Of a stretch of 7,421 bases of DNA, positions 1 to 6,426 are shown piece by piece. Each line of letters starts with the position of its first letter. Position 1 is the first letter of the stretch. Source of the DNA: Saccharofermentans sp. (GTDB lineage Bacteria > Bacillota_A > Clostridia > Saccharofermentanales > Saccharofermentanaceae); the NCBI GenBank assembly GCA_024695565.1, contig JAILHX010000062.1, positions 1 to 7,421 of the forward strand, read 5' to 3'. Made by a program: the position numbers and the translations under genes. Under the pieces are notes generated by a model, which worked only from the letters and a program-made list of their open reading frames with translations, had not been told where the DNA came from and did not search any database.

Positions 1-1
1 A

Positions 2-484
2 GTTTTGGAAGTTGGCTGCGGCGGCGGAAGAAATGCGGGTGAACTGGCCAAGAGATACCCTTCGGCAAAGGTTACCGCAATCGATTATTCCGATGTGTCT
101 GTAACTAAAGCAACGGATTATAACAAAGCTGTTATTGAGGCGGGAAGAATGCGGGTGAAGCGAGGCGATGTATCCAATCTGCAGTTGCCGATAGATACAT
201 ATGATCTTGCAACAGCTTTCGAAACAGTATATTTCTGGCCTGGTCTCGAAAAGTGTTTTGCCGAGGTCTACAGAGTTCTTAAACCCGGCGGTGTTTTCAT
301 GATCGTTAACGAATCAGACGGAATGGATGATGCAAGCCTTAGGTACGAAAAGATCATTGACGGAATGAAGTGCTATACGATCGAACAGATCGGAGCAGCG
401 CTTAAAGCCGCCGGTTTTTCTGAAGTGACATCTGACCATTATGACGGCAAGCCGTGGATAACGGTGATAGCGGTTAAGAACTGA
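2..484 (+). CDS. Class I SAM-dependent methyltransferase, 5' end cut by window
   Basis: This enzyme is predicted to transfer a methyl group from S-adenosylmethionine to an unknown acceptor in the cytoplasm. The reading frame is open to the window edge, and the first visible codons (V-L-E-V-G-C-G-G-G) are already motif I, the SAM-binding glycine loop. The true start therefore lies upstream, and the TTG at position 5 is not a credible start. In visible numbering (160 residues), motif I is 1-9, the acidic residue that usually binds the SAM ribose is D28 in A-I-D-Y-S, a G-D-V motif is at 55-57, and the L-K-P-G-G motif is at 93-97. This matches the Methyltransf_11/25 type; a typical member would have roughly 40-60 more N-terminal residues. 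The C-terminus looks complete. The next gene starts 16 bases downstream on the same strand, so co-transcription is likely. The substrate cannot be predicted from these motifs. Confidence 0.9.
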   Translation, partial: VLEVGCGGGRNAGELAKRYPSAKVTAIDYSDVSVTKATDYNKAVIEAGRMRVKRGDVSNLQLPIDTYDLATAFETVYFWPGLEKCFAEVYRVLKPGGVFMIVNESDGMDDASLRYEKIIDGMKCYTIEQIGAALKAAGFSEVTSDHYDGKPWITVIAVKN

Positions 485-490
485 ACGCAG

Positions 491-496
491 GGAGGG
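491..496 (+). promoter_or_regulatory. Ribosome binding site for the four-pass membrane protein
   Basis: GGAGGG lies four bases before the ATG at 501 and just after the upstream stop codon (482-484). It supports that start and independent translation initiation within a polycistronic message. Confidence 0.75.
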
Positions 497-500
497 TAAG

Positions 501-998
501 ATGCTTTTAACTATATTTCTTGCAATCGTATTTTGTGCGGCAATAACGATCATGCTTTTTTCTGCCGTTGTATTAGTCAAGGATAAGAGGCTGTTTTCGT
601 CTGCTCCGAAGGAAGCTTTGGAGCTTGTTATTGATAGAAAAGAAGAGGAGTTTTACGGGGCCCGTAAGATAGGCTGGACCTTAATCATAATGAGCATGGT
701 CATGATATTGGGCATTGGCGTAATCTCCATTTGGGACGGATTCAGGAGTGACTTTACATTCTGGCAGTTCTTCCTGAGATTTGTTCTGATTTTTACGATA
801 TATAAGATCTACGATATGATCTTTTTTGATTATTTCTTGCTCTGTAAATACCAGTTCTTCCAGACATTTACGCCTGAGGTAGCTCCCGTATATAACAACA
901 GGAAATACGGTTATAACATTAAAAGTCAGCTGCTGAAGCTTATCGTCATATTTCCGGCGGCATCTGCAATTGCAGCCTGGGTTTGCACGCTGTTTTAA
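501..998 (+). CDS. Hypothetical four-pass membrane protein
   Basis: I do not recognise this 165-residue protein. It has four hydrophobic stretches consistent with membrane helices, at about 1-26, 57-78, 86-113 and 145-164. A charged loop of about 30 residues (27-56, rich in K, E, D and R) follows the first helix, and a polar loop (about 115-144, with several Y, N and K) precedes the last. The first helix has no signal-peptidase-like cleavage site, so it is more likely an anchor. No catalytic or metal-binding motif stands out; the few cysteines are scattered. The start is well supported by a GGAGGG site. It sits between two methyltransferase genes on the same strand, which suggests one transcription unit but gives no function. 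It is likely a lineage-restricted membrane protein. Confidence 0.8.
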   Translation: MLLTIFLAIVFCAAITIMLFSAVVLVKDKRLFSSAPKEALELVIDRKEEEFYGARKIGWTLIIMSMVMILGIGVISIWDGFRSDFTFWQFFLRFVLIFTIYKIYDMIFFDYFLLCKYQFFQTFTPEVAPVYNNRKYGYNIKSQLLKLIVIFPAASAIAAWVCTLF

Positions 999-1002
999 AA
1001 CT

Positions 1003-1083
1003 ATGAATATTTATATTGTATTTGGAATCTTTAGGATCATAAGCGGGATTGCTGCAGTTTTCGCAGGAATCCAAGTAGTTTAG
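1003..1083 (+). CDS. Possible 26-residue single-span membrane peptide
   Basis: A short frame starts with ATG four bases after the preceding stop and ends with TAG one base into the AGGA site of the next gene. It encodes 26 residues, almost all hydrophobic (I, V, F, G, A), with one Arg at position 11 and no acidic residue, which fits a single membrane helix. It exactly fills the gap between two genes, and its stop lies just before the next start, a layout compatible with translational coupling. Against it, no Shine-Dalgarno sequence precedes the ATG, and short hydrophobic frames arise by chance. It may instead be the surviving start of a longer membrane protein. Translation is unproven. Confidence 0.3.
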   Translation: MNIYIVFGIFRIISGIAAVFAGIQVV

Positions 1084-1085
1084 GA
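1082..1085 (+). promoter_or_regulatory. Ribosome binding site for second methyltransferase
   Basis: AGGA sits nine bases before the ATG at 1095. It is a short but well-placed site that supports that start. It overlaps the TAG of the possible 26-residue peptide. Confidence 0.5.
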
Positions 1086-1094
1086 ATTGATAAT

Positions 1095-1733
1095 ATGCGC
1101 ACCGACAAAGAGTACAAAGATCTGACAATAAAAGAGTTTACGAAAGCTGCCTCGGTATATGAATCCGGCAATTCCGGAATATATGAGATCTGCAAAGATG
1201 ATTATCCCTATATAGCTTCAGAACTTGAGAAAGAGGATTACCTTGATCTGCTCGACTGCGGATGTGGTACAGGTCCCATGATCTCCTTGCTGTACGAAAA
1301 GGATCCGTCCAAGCATTACACGGGCATAGACATCACACCCAAGATGATCGAGGTCGGAAAAGCCAAAAACCTTAAGGGTGTTAATTGGGTCGTCGGTGAC
1401 TGTGAGAATCTTCCTTTCGACGAAAACAGTTTTGATGTGATCATATGCTCCAACAGTTTTCATCACTACCCCAATCCTCAAGACTTCTTCAATAGTGCAT
1501 ACAGGGTGTTGAGACCCGGTGGAAGGTTGATATTACAGGATTATACGGCATCCAAAGCCATGCTCTGGCTTATGAACCATACAGAGATGCCGCTCGCAAA
1601 TCTTGCTGGCCATGGCGATGTTAAGGCCAGCTCATTAGATGAGGTAAGAACATATTGCAACAATGCTAATCTTAAGGTCGAGAAGCTTAAGGCAGCAAAG
1701 AAATTCAGGCTTCATCTCGTAGCAAGAAAGTGA
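1095..1733 (+). CDS. Class I SAM-dependent methyltransferase (UbiE/Methyltransf_11 type)
   Basis: This is a complete 212-residue cytoplasmic enzyme predicted to methylate an unidentified small molecule using S-adenosylmethionine. Motifs appear in the usual order: glycine loop L-L-D-C-G-C-G-T-G (52-60), acidic motif G-I-D-I (77-80), G-D-C-E-N-L-P-F (101-108, adenine contact region), S-F-H-H-Y-P-N-P (121-128) and V-L-R-P-G-G-R-L (138-145). The S-x-x-H-H segment is common in UbiE-like and Methyltransf_11 enzymes but does not fix the substrate. The length is typical for a stand-alone single-domain member. The C-terminal third (about 150-212) is less conserved and probably forms the acceptor pocket. 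It differs clearly from the methyltransferase at the window start, which lacks the HH motif, so the two are not recent duplicates. Nothing here supports assigning menaquinone or ubiquinone biosynthesis. Confidence 0.92.
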   Translation: MRTDKEYKDLTIKEFTKAASVYESGNSGIYEICKDDYPYIASELEKEDYLDLLDCGCGTGPMISLLYEKDPSKHYTGIDITPKMIEVGKAKNLKGVNWVVGDCENLPFDENSFDVIICSNSFHHYPNPQDFFNSAYRVLRPGGRLILQDYTASKAMLWLMNHTEMPLANLAGHGDVKASSLDEVRTYCNNANLKVEKLKAAKKFRLHLVARK

Positions 1734-1780
1734 CAGCGGTTATAAAGAGGCATAATACGCTTGAATGAATTGACAGATTT

Positions 1781-1969
1781 GTGGAGCGTGCGGTCGAGAT
1801 GAACCTTAAGGAGATACGTCTTCTGATGCCAGCGTATTTGAGAAATGCGGCCGTAAAAGGAGCCTGCATCCTGGTAATAACTCATGATCAAGAGTTTATC
1901 AATAACGTGGCAGATTCAGAACTTGCCATTGCCGGGGATTACTATGCAGGGGATAACGGAAACTTTTAA
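1781..1969 (+). pseudogene. Truncated remnant of an ABC transporter ATPase (C-terminal fragment)
   Basis: This frame of about 62 codons (GTG at 1781, internal ATG at 1799) has a second half that reads as the end of an ABC ATPase: G-A-C-I-L-V-I-T-H-D-Q-E-F, containing the H-loop histidine, followed by I-N-N-V-A-D and a short tail. Walker A, Q-loop, signature and Walker B are all absent, and the 47 bases between the preceding stop (1733) and this frame encode nothing resembling them in any forward frame. The first 20 or so residues (M-E-R-A-V-E onward) may derive from the region after the D-loop. No convincing ribosome binding site precedes it. It resembles the tail of the intact double ATPase on the opposite strand (I-V-T-H-D-T-E-F) but differs enough that it is not a recent copy. 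It is most likely the remnant of a lost ECF-type ATPase; a translated small protein is less likely. Confidence 0.65.
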
Positions 1970-3357
1970 TGCTTCTCTAGTCTTATGATCCTGTCACATA
2001 CTAATTGAAGGAACTCTGTATCATGTGTAACGATTATTATGGTTTTGTCTTCAGAAGAAAGCTTCTTCAAAGTTTCCTTCACGGCAATCATACTCGCGAA
2101 GTCCAATCCGGATGTGGGTTCGTCAAGCAGTAATATGTCTTTGTCTGAAGCTTTACAGACAGCCAGGGCGAGTCGTTGTTTCTGACCGCCCGAAAGGCTT
2201 TGAGGGTGACGTTCATTTAGATCGTTTAACAATGCCTCGTTGAGCAGGTCAGTTGCTGATTCTTGGGTAATTCCAGGATTACCCAACATGCATTCATTTT
2301 CGCAGGAGTCTGCAAACAACTGGTAATTTACATCCTGCGTTACCATTCCGAAATGTTTTCTTCTTTGCTTAGGGTTCATTTTCTTTCCGTTTAATGAAAT
2401 AACGCCTGATTTTTGTTTGGAAAGACCGGCAAGGGTGCGGAGCAATGTTGTCTTTCCGGCTCCGTTAACACCAGTAATGCCCAGGATCTCACCTTTGTTC
2501 ACATATAAATTTAATTTTTCCTGAACAATATGGCTCTTATAAGACAGCGTAAGATCAGACGCTTCGAGATGTTTGTTCGCAGATTTTCCGTTATGAATGT
2601 TGTTTGAAACACTGCTGCTGCAAAGTTCACAAATACCCAGTTCTATGCGTTTGCTTTCGGATATTCCGAAGAAATCATCACCTCTCATGATGTTGTCGAT
2701 GCAGCCGTTTCTCATATATACAACTCTGTCAGCTATGCCATTGAGCCATGATATTCTGTGTTCTGCGATTAAGATCGTTTTGCCTTTAGCTTTCATTTTA
2801 ATGATTATATTCCGGATCTTGGTTATGGAATCAGGATCCAGATTTGCTGTCGGCTCGTCCAGAAGAATAACAGGGGTATCAGAGATATAGGCTCCTGCAA
2901 ATGCAATCTTCTGTTTCTCACCACCGGATAATTCGAACATGTTTCGGCCGGTAAGATCCTGAAGCTTTAATTCAGATACTGTCTTGACTAATCTGTTATC
3001 AATAATGTTGACGTCAATTCCCTGATTCTCAAGTGAATATACAATCTCGCTCTCAACATCTGTATTGAAGAATTGCGATTTTGGATTCTGGAAAACACTG
3101 GATGTGACTTTGGCAAGTTCATACATTTCAGTTTTCTGAACTTCAAGACCACTGACAATAACTTTGCCTTCGGATATTCCGGGAATGAGGTGAGGAATAA
3201 TGCCGTTGACACTTCTTAGCAGGGTGGATTTGCCGCAACCTGATGATCCGCAGAGAAGAACGCATTCACCTTGGTTAATGGTGATGTCAATATTATGAAT
3301 TCCTGACTCTCCGGCTTCTTTGCCATATGTAAAACTGTAGTTCTCAAAAAGTATCAT
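1966..3357 (-). CDS. ECF transporter double ATPase (EcfA-A' fusion)
   Basis: This cytoplasmic motor of an energy-coupling-factor importer carries two ABC ATPase domains in one 463-residue chain. Domain 1 (about 1-230) has Walker A G-S-S-G-C-G-K-S (37-44), Q-loop Q90, signature L-S-G-G-E (143-147), Walker B V-I-L-L-D-E-P (163-169), D-loop ending at D174, and H200. Domain 2 (about 262-463) has Walker A G-V-N-G-A-G-K-T (296-303), Q341, signature L-S-G-G-Q (388-392), Walker B I-L-L-L-D-E-P (408-414), and H445. Both composite ATP sites appear intact. The linker holds a C-x-x-C pair (243, 246). I chose the ATG at 3357 over one 30 bases upstream: it follows a GAGG site with a 5-base gap and lies 2 bases after the EcfT stop, whereas the earlier ATG would overlap ecfT. 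It is the last gene of the operon, and its stop overlaps that of the convergent ABC remnant. Fused ATPases are typical of dedicated (group I) ECF systems. Confidence 0.93.
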   Translation of the reverse strand: MILFENYSFTYGKEAGESGIHNIDITINQGECVLLCGSSGCGKSTLLRSVNGIIPHLIPGISEGKVIVSGLEVQKTEMYELAKVTSSVFQNPKSQFFNTDVESEIVYSLENQGIDVNIIDNRLVKTVSELKLQDLTGRNMFELSGGEKQKIAFAGAYISDTPVILLDEPTANLDPDSITKIRNIIIKMKAKGKTILIAEHRISWLNGIADRVVYMRNGCIDNIMRGDDFFGISESKRIELGICELCSSSVSNNIHNGKSANKHLEASDLTLSYKSHIVQEKLNLYVNKGEILGITGVNGAGKTTLLRTLAGLSKQKSGVISLNGKKMNPKQRRKHFGMVTQDVNYQLFADSCENECMLGNPGITQESATDLLNEALLNDLNERHPQSLSGGQKQRLALAVCKASDKDILLLDEPTSGLDFASMIAVKETLKKLSSEDKTIIIVTHDTEFLQLVCDRIIRLEKH

Positions 3358-3359
3358 AT

Positions 3360-4052
3360 TTACCTCATATAGCTTGCGACAAAACAATAAACTGTTATTG
3401 AAAGAACGATAAAAATAACGGCATAATCCTTGAATCCCAGAGGTTTATAATTTCTGCAGGTTGGTTTTGCAGGATTCTCGATACCACGGGTTACTGCTGC
3501 AGCGGATAATTCATCAGAACTTTTAAGTGATGAAACAAAAAAGGGGACAAGATAACATTCAAGCTTCTTGGCCAAACGGACAAACGGATTCTTTATTCCT
3601 CTTGTTACGCTCCGCATTCTCATCGCATCACGTATGTGAAGCCATTCTTCTTTCAGCGTCGGTATATATCGGATTGCTACGGCAACAGGTACAGTGACTT
3701 TCCTTGATATACCCATTCTTGTAAAACTGGCTGTCATCTCGCTTGCTCTCGTGTTCTTGTAAAGAAGAACTATGCTCATTACAACCGGAAAGAAACTTCT
3801 GATATTTACTACAGGCAATGAGAGGAGCATCTCGATAACATCCGGAACAACAGGGAAAAGGATAAACTGTATTCCGCACAATATGGCATATGATATCAAT
3901 AGCTTCGGCATAAAACTCCCCTTTTTTGAGAGCAGCTGAAGAAATACCAAACCTGCCATGATGCATAATTCGACCACAATGTCAGAGTTCATCGTGGCCC
4001 AGGTGGCAGATAATATGGTCAGAAGAATATAAGTGCGGACATCAAGCTTCAT
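3360..4052 (-). CDS. ECF transporter transmembrane coupling protein (EcfT/CbiQ family)
   Basis: This 230-residue membrane protein is predicted to link the substrate-binding S component to the ATPases. Hydrophobic segments lie at about 8-21, 25-41, 48-67, 80-98 and 208-228. A long amphipathic cytoplasmic region of roughly 100 residues lies between the fourth and fifth, as expected for EcfT coupling helices. Two short basic motifs mark the family: A-M-R-M-R-S (143-148), and A-A-A-V-T-R-G (184-190), which corresponds to the conserved Ala-Arg-Gly-type motif whose arginine contacts the ATPase grooves. The length is somewhat below the usual 250-270. The ATG lies one base after the stop of the S-component gene, and no good ribosome binding site precedes it, so translation is probably coupled to that gene. 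The neighbouring S and A-A' genes make this assignment firm. The substrate is decided by the S component, not by this protein. Confidence 0.92.
   Translation of the reverse strand: MKLDVRTYILLTILSATWATMNSDIVVELCIMAGLVFLQLLSKKGSFMPKLLISYAILCGIQFILFPVVPDVIEMLLSLPVVNIRSFFPVVMSIVLLYKNTRASEMTASFTRMGISRKVTVPVAVAIRYIPTLKEEWLHIRDAMRMRSVTRGIKNPFVRLAKKLECYLVPFFVSSLKSSDELSAAAVTRGIENPAKPTCRNYKPLGFKDYAVIFIVLSITVYCFVASYMR
3363..3366 (-). promoter_or_regulatory. Ribosome binding site that decides the double-ATPase start
   Basis: On the minus strand, GAGG precedes the ATG at 3357 by five bases and overlaps the last codons of ecfT. It favours the 463-residue product over one ten residues longer, whose ATG lacks a comparable site. 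Confidence 0.65.
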
Positions 4053-4053
4053 A

Positions 4054-4653
4054 TCATACGATGCCGGCTTTCATCAAATGTTTCTTCATTATGATCTTTC
4101 CGAGCAGGATACCTATAAAAGTCATCAGAGCTGTAGCGATTATTACTGCAATCCATAAGGGTTTGATGTAGTACATGTTTCTCATCTGTTCCACGACTGT
4201 TTCATTAATGCCATGTTCCAAAGCTGCATCGCAATAGTGATCAGTAAAGATGAAATTTTCTGCCATGCCGATTACAGACATATAGAGTGTGTACACAATG
4301 CCTGAAATGGTGATCAGTTTCATGTTTGTGCGGTTCTTTTTCAGAATCAGTTCAGCCAGTAAGGCAAAAGTGAGCGCTCCTACCGCGCCGATTATTCCTT
4401 CTACGACTCCGCTGGCAAAAAAATAGATACAGGGCACGATGGTAAATATTAGTATTGCTCCGAACTTTGGAACTTTGCATGTTACGATCACAAACAGTAT
4501 TCCGACGAAGAATGAAGCAACCGCGCCGTAGAACAGCGCAGTGTATCCGGAAATGTTCATGACAGATGAGAGGAGCATTCCGACCATGTTCATCAGGCTC
4601 AGTATTCCGCATGTTATATAATCTTTAGCTTTCATTTTCTGCTGTTCATTCAT
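4054..4653 (-). CDS. ECF transporter S component, MptD/Trep_Strep family
   Basis: This 199-residue integral membrane protein is predicted to be the substrate-capturing subunit of the ECF importer. Six hydrophobic segments, at about 11-31, 36-58, 64-81, 86-104, 111-129 and 164-186, match the six-helix fold of S components. The loop between helices five and six (about 130-163) is polar, with H, Y, D and E residues, and may help cap the binding site. The N-terminal D-Y-I-x-x-G-I-x-x-x-M-N pattern and overall layout resemble the MptD/Trep_Strep family, which is usually encoded with its own EcfT and a fused ATPase, as here. A strong AGGAGGA site seven bases before the ATG fixes the start, 18 bases after the upstream ABC gene. 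Family members have been linked to various ligands, including haem or metal chelates in some lactic acid bacteria; this sequence alone does not identify the ligand. Confidence 0.85.
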   Translation of the reverse strand: MNEQQKMKAKDYITCGILSLMNMVGMLLSSVMNISGYTALFYGAVASFFVGILFVIVTCKVPKFGAILIFTIVPCIYFFASGVVEGIIGAVGALTFALLAELILKKNRTNMKLITISGIVYTLYMSVIGMAENFIFTDHYCDAALEHGINETVVEQMRNMYYIKPLWIAVIIATALMTFIGILLGKIIMKKHLMKAGIV

Positions 4654-4660
4654 TCTCGTT

Positions 4661-4667
4661 TCCTCCT
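4661..4667 (-). promoter_or_regulatory. Strong ribosome binding site for the ECF S component
   Basis: On the minus strand, AGGAGGA lies seven bases before the ATG at 4653, in the 18-base gap after the upstream ABC gene. It suggests the S component is translated efficiently in its own right, unlike the EcfT gene that follows. Confidence 0.8.
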
Positions 4668-4671
4668 GAGA

Positions 4672-6426
4672 TCATCTGATACGCCAGCTGCCGGCGTGAT
4701 TTTGTTCATTCCATAACTTTGCATAGATACCTTCCTGGGCAAGGAGAGAATTATGATCTCCCTGTTCAGCGATGTGACCGTCATCCAGCACAACTATCTG
4801 ATCGGCATTGCTTACGGACTGGAGTCTGTGAGCTATTACGATTACTGTCTTATCTTCAACCAGGGCTGATATGGCCTGTTGTATCAGGACTTCGTTCTCC
4901 GGATCCAAAGACGATGTTGCTTCATCTAAAAGTATTACCGGTGAATCTTTGAGAAGGGCTCTGGCTATGGATATTCTTTGTTTCTCACCGCCGGACAGTG
5001 TGGATCCGCCTTCGCCGACCACGGTGTCATAGCCGTTAGGCAGAGACATTATGAAATCATGACATGCGGCTCTTTTGGCGGCTTCAACAACTTCTTCGTG
5101 TGTAGCTGAACTTCTGCCCATCCTGATGTTGGCTTCTATGGTATCCCTGAAAAGATATACATCCTGGAATACCATGCTGATATTACTAAGCAGTTCTTCG
5201 GTAGAGATATTTTGGACCGGTACACCACCAATGGTGATCTCGCCTGAATCTGCATCCCAGAATCTTGCAATTAATCTGGTTATGGTTGATTTTCCTGATC
5301 CTGACGGTCCGACAAGTGCTGTTACGCTTTTCTCGGGGAAGGAGAGGTCTATATGATGCAGAACTTCTTTGTTTCCGTAACCGAAAGATACATCTTTAAA
5401 CTCGATGTGTGTTCCTGTCGGCTTGATGCCGTTGTCATTTTCGGGCAATGGTTTTTCATCAAATAATGCTCTGATACGCTTTCCGCTTCTGGTGGTGCGT
5501 GTAAGATCTGCAATAAAGGTGAAAAGTGAGAGCACAGGATCATAGATCGTCAGTGTCAGCAGCAGGAAGGCGATGTAGTAAAACACCTCGAGATTTCCTG
5601 ACATCATGAGAATTGCACCGATGAACATTACGAGCCCTATGCCGCAGTTTAATATGAATCTTCCCAGCATGCTGACAGGGGCTGCTGCACGCGTCTCGAT
5701 GGCAATAGCGGCCTTGCGCTGCTTATCCAGTGTATTTTTTAGTGTTTCGAAGTGATCTCCTGACATGTTAAATGCCTTAAGCGTACGGATGCCGCCGACA
5801 TATTCTAGTATTCCGGAAGATGCCTTCTGCTGCGAACTCTGAAGGAGAGCGCCTTCCTTTTCCATTTTCTTCATTGACATAAAAGCAAAAGGCAATGCCA
5901 GAGGGATGACAATAAATACTGCCAGCATCATCCTTACGTCAAATGCAGAAAGAACTATTATGGCAAGTGAGAATCTTATAAGAATTGTAGCAACCTGAGG
6001 GAGTATCTGCTGGGCAAATGTCTCTATCTCCGTATAATCTCTTAAGAGTACTGTGGAAAGATCTCCGGCATCTCTTGCGGAAAAGAAACCCATGCTAAGT
6101 TTTCGCAGATGTTCACCCATTTCTATTCTGGATGTTTTTGTCGTTCCGGCAAATCCAATGCAAAAATCAAGATATGATTTTTTGCGGATAAACAGGTATC
6201 CGATAAATTGTGCGATCAATACTCCGGTCAGTATCCATATTCTGTTTACTGGAAGCTCCATAAACGGTGAGGCAACAGGTATCAGGAGAACATATACAGC
6301 CATTACAAGAACTGCGTAGGGGATAGAGACAACAAAACTGTCAAACAGACACCAAATCAGCAGTTTTATGTATTTTCTTGTCTGACCTAAGGTCATCGTA
6401 TGGAACCAGTCTCTGAATCCGTTCAT
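4672..6426 (-). CDS. Exporter-fold ABC half-transporter, permease fused to ATPase (canonical D-loop)
   Basis: This 584-residue half-transporter has an N-terminal six-helix membrane domain (about 1-320) and a C-terminal ATPase (about 335-575). ATPase motifs are complete: Walker A G-P-S-G-S-G-K-S (373-380), Q-loop Q421, signature L-S-G-G-E (477-481), Walker B V-I-L-L-D-E (497-502), D-loop S-S-L-D (505-508), and H533. It should dimerise with the product of the preceding gene. The start is set at the ATG whose A-T-G-A overlaps the upstream stop, with AGGAGG seven bases before it; an ATG 30 bases further upstream lies inside the previous gene and lacks a site. By fold it could be a drug or peptide exporter. 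However, adjacency to an ECF importer and pairing with a D-loop-divergent partner recall IrtAB/YbtPQ-type transporters, which have the exporter fold but import siderophores. Transport direction is not determined by the sequence. Confidence 0.93.
   Translation of the reverse strand: MNGFRDWFHTMTLGQTRKYIKLLIWCLFDSFVVSIPYAVLVMAVYVLLIPVASPFMELPVNRIWILTGVLIAQFIGYLFIRKKSYLDFCIGFAGTTKTSRIEMGEHLRKLSMGFFSARDAGDLSTVLLRDYTEIETFAQQILPQVATILIRFSLAIIVLSAFDVRMMLAVFIVIPLALPFAFMSMKKMEKEGALLQSSQQKASSGILEYVGGIRTLKAFNMSGDHFETLKNTLDKQRKAAIAIETRAAAPVSMLGRFILNCGIGLVMFIGAILMMSGNLEVFYYIAFLLLTLTIYDPVLSLFTFIADLTRTTRSGKRIRALFDEKPLPENDNGIKPTGTHIEFKDVSFGYGNKEVLHHIDLSFPEKSVTALVGPSGSGKSTITRLIARFWDADSGEITIGGVPVQNISTEELLSNISMVFQDVYLFRDTIEANIRMGRSSATHEEVVEAAKRAACHDFIMSLPNGYDTVVGEGGSTLSGGEKQRISIARALLKDSPVILLDEATSSLDPENEVLIQQAISALVEDKTVIVIAHRLQSVSNADQIVVLDDGHIAEQGDHNSLLAQEGIYAKLWNEQNHAGSWRIR

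Noticed and set aside
314..580. Minus-strand open frame of 88 codons opposite the first methyltransferase and membrane protein
   Set aside because: It spans two well-supported plus-strand genes antisense and shows no domain or start signal.
1770..1798. A perfect TTGACA at 1770-1775 that might be a promoter -35 box
   Set aside because: With 17-base spacing the expected -10 position reads GTCGAG, which is not promoter-like, and the only downstream frame is a degraded fragment.
1934..1960. Short direct repeat GGGGATTAC / GGGGATAAC at the end of the ABC remnant
   Set aside because: It has only two imperfect copies, fits the coding frame as a repeated G-D-containing segment, and has no sign of a mobile-element or attachment-site structure.
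1985..2028. CACATAC/GTATCATGTG imperfect inverted repeat near the convergent stops as a terminator
   Set aside because: The pairing needs a bulge, is AT-rich with a long loop, lies within the double-ATPase coding region, and is not followed by a T run.
2597..2890. Plus-strand open frame of 97 codons opposite the double ATPase
   Set aside because: It is antisense to a region with intact ABC motifs, has no ribosome binding site, and its translation shows no recognisable domain.
3358..3387. Ten-residue N-terminal extension of the double ATPase starting at 3387
   Set aside because: That ATG lies inside ecfT and has no ribosome binding site, while the ATG at 3357 has GAGG at good spacing and begins directly at the expected domain start.
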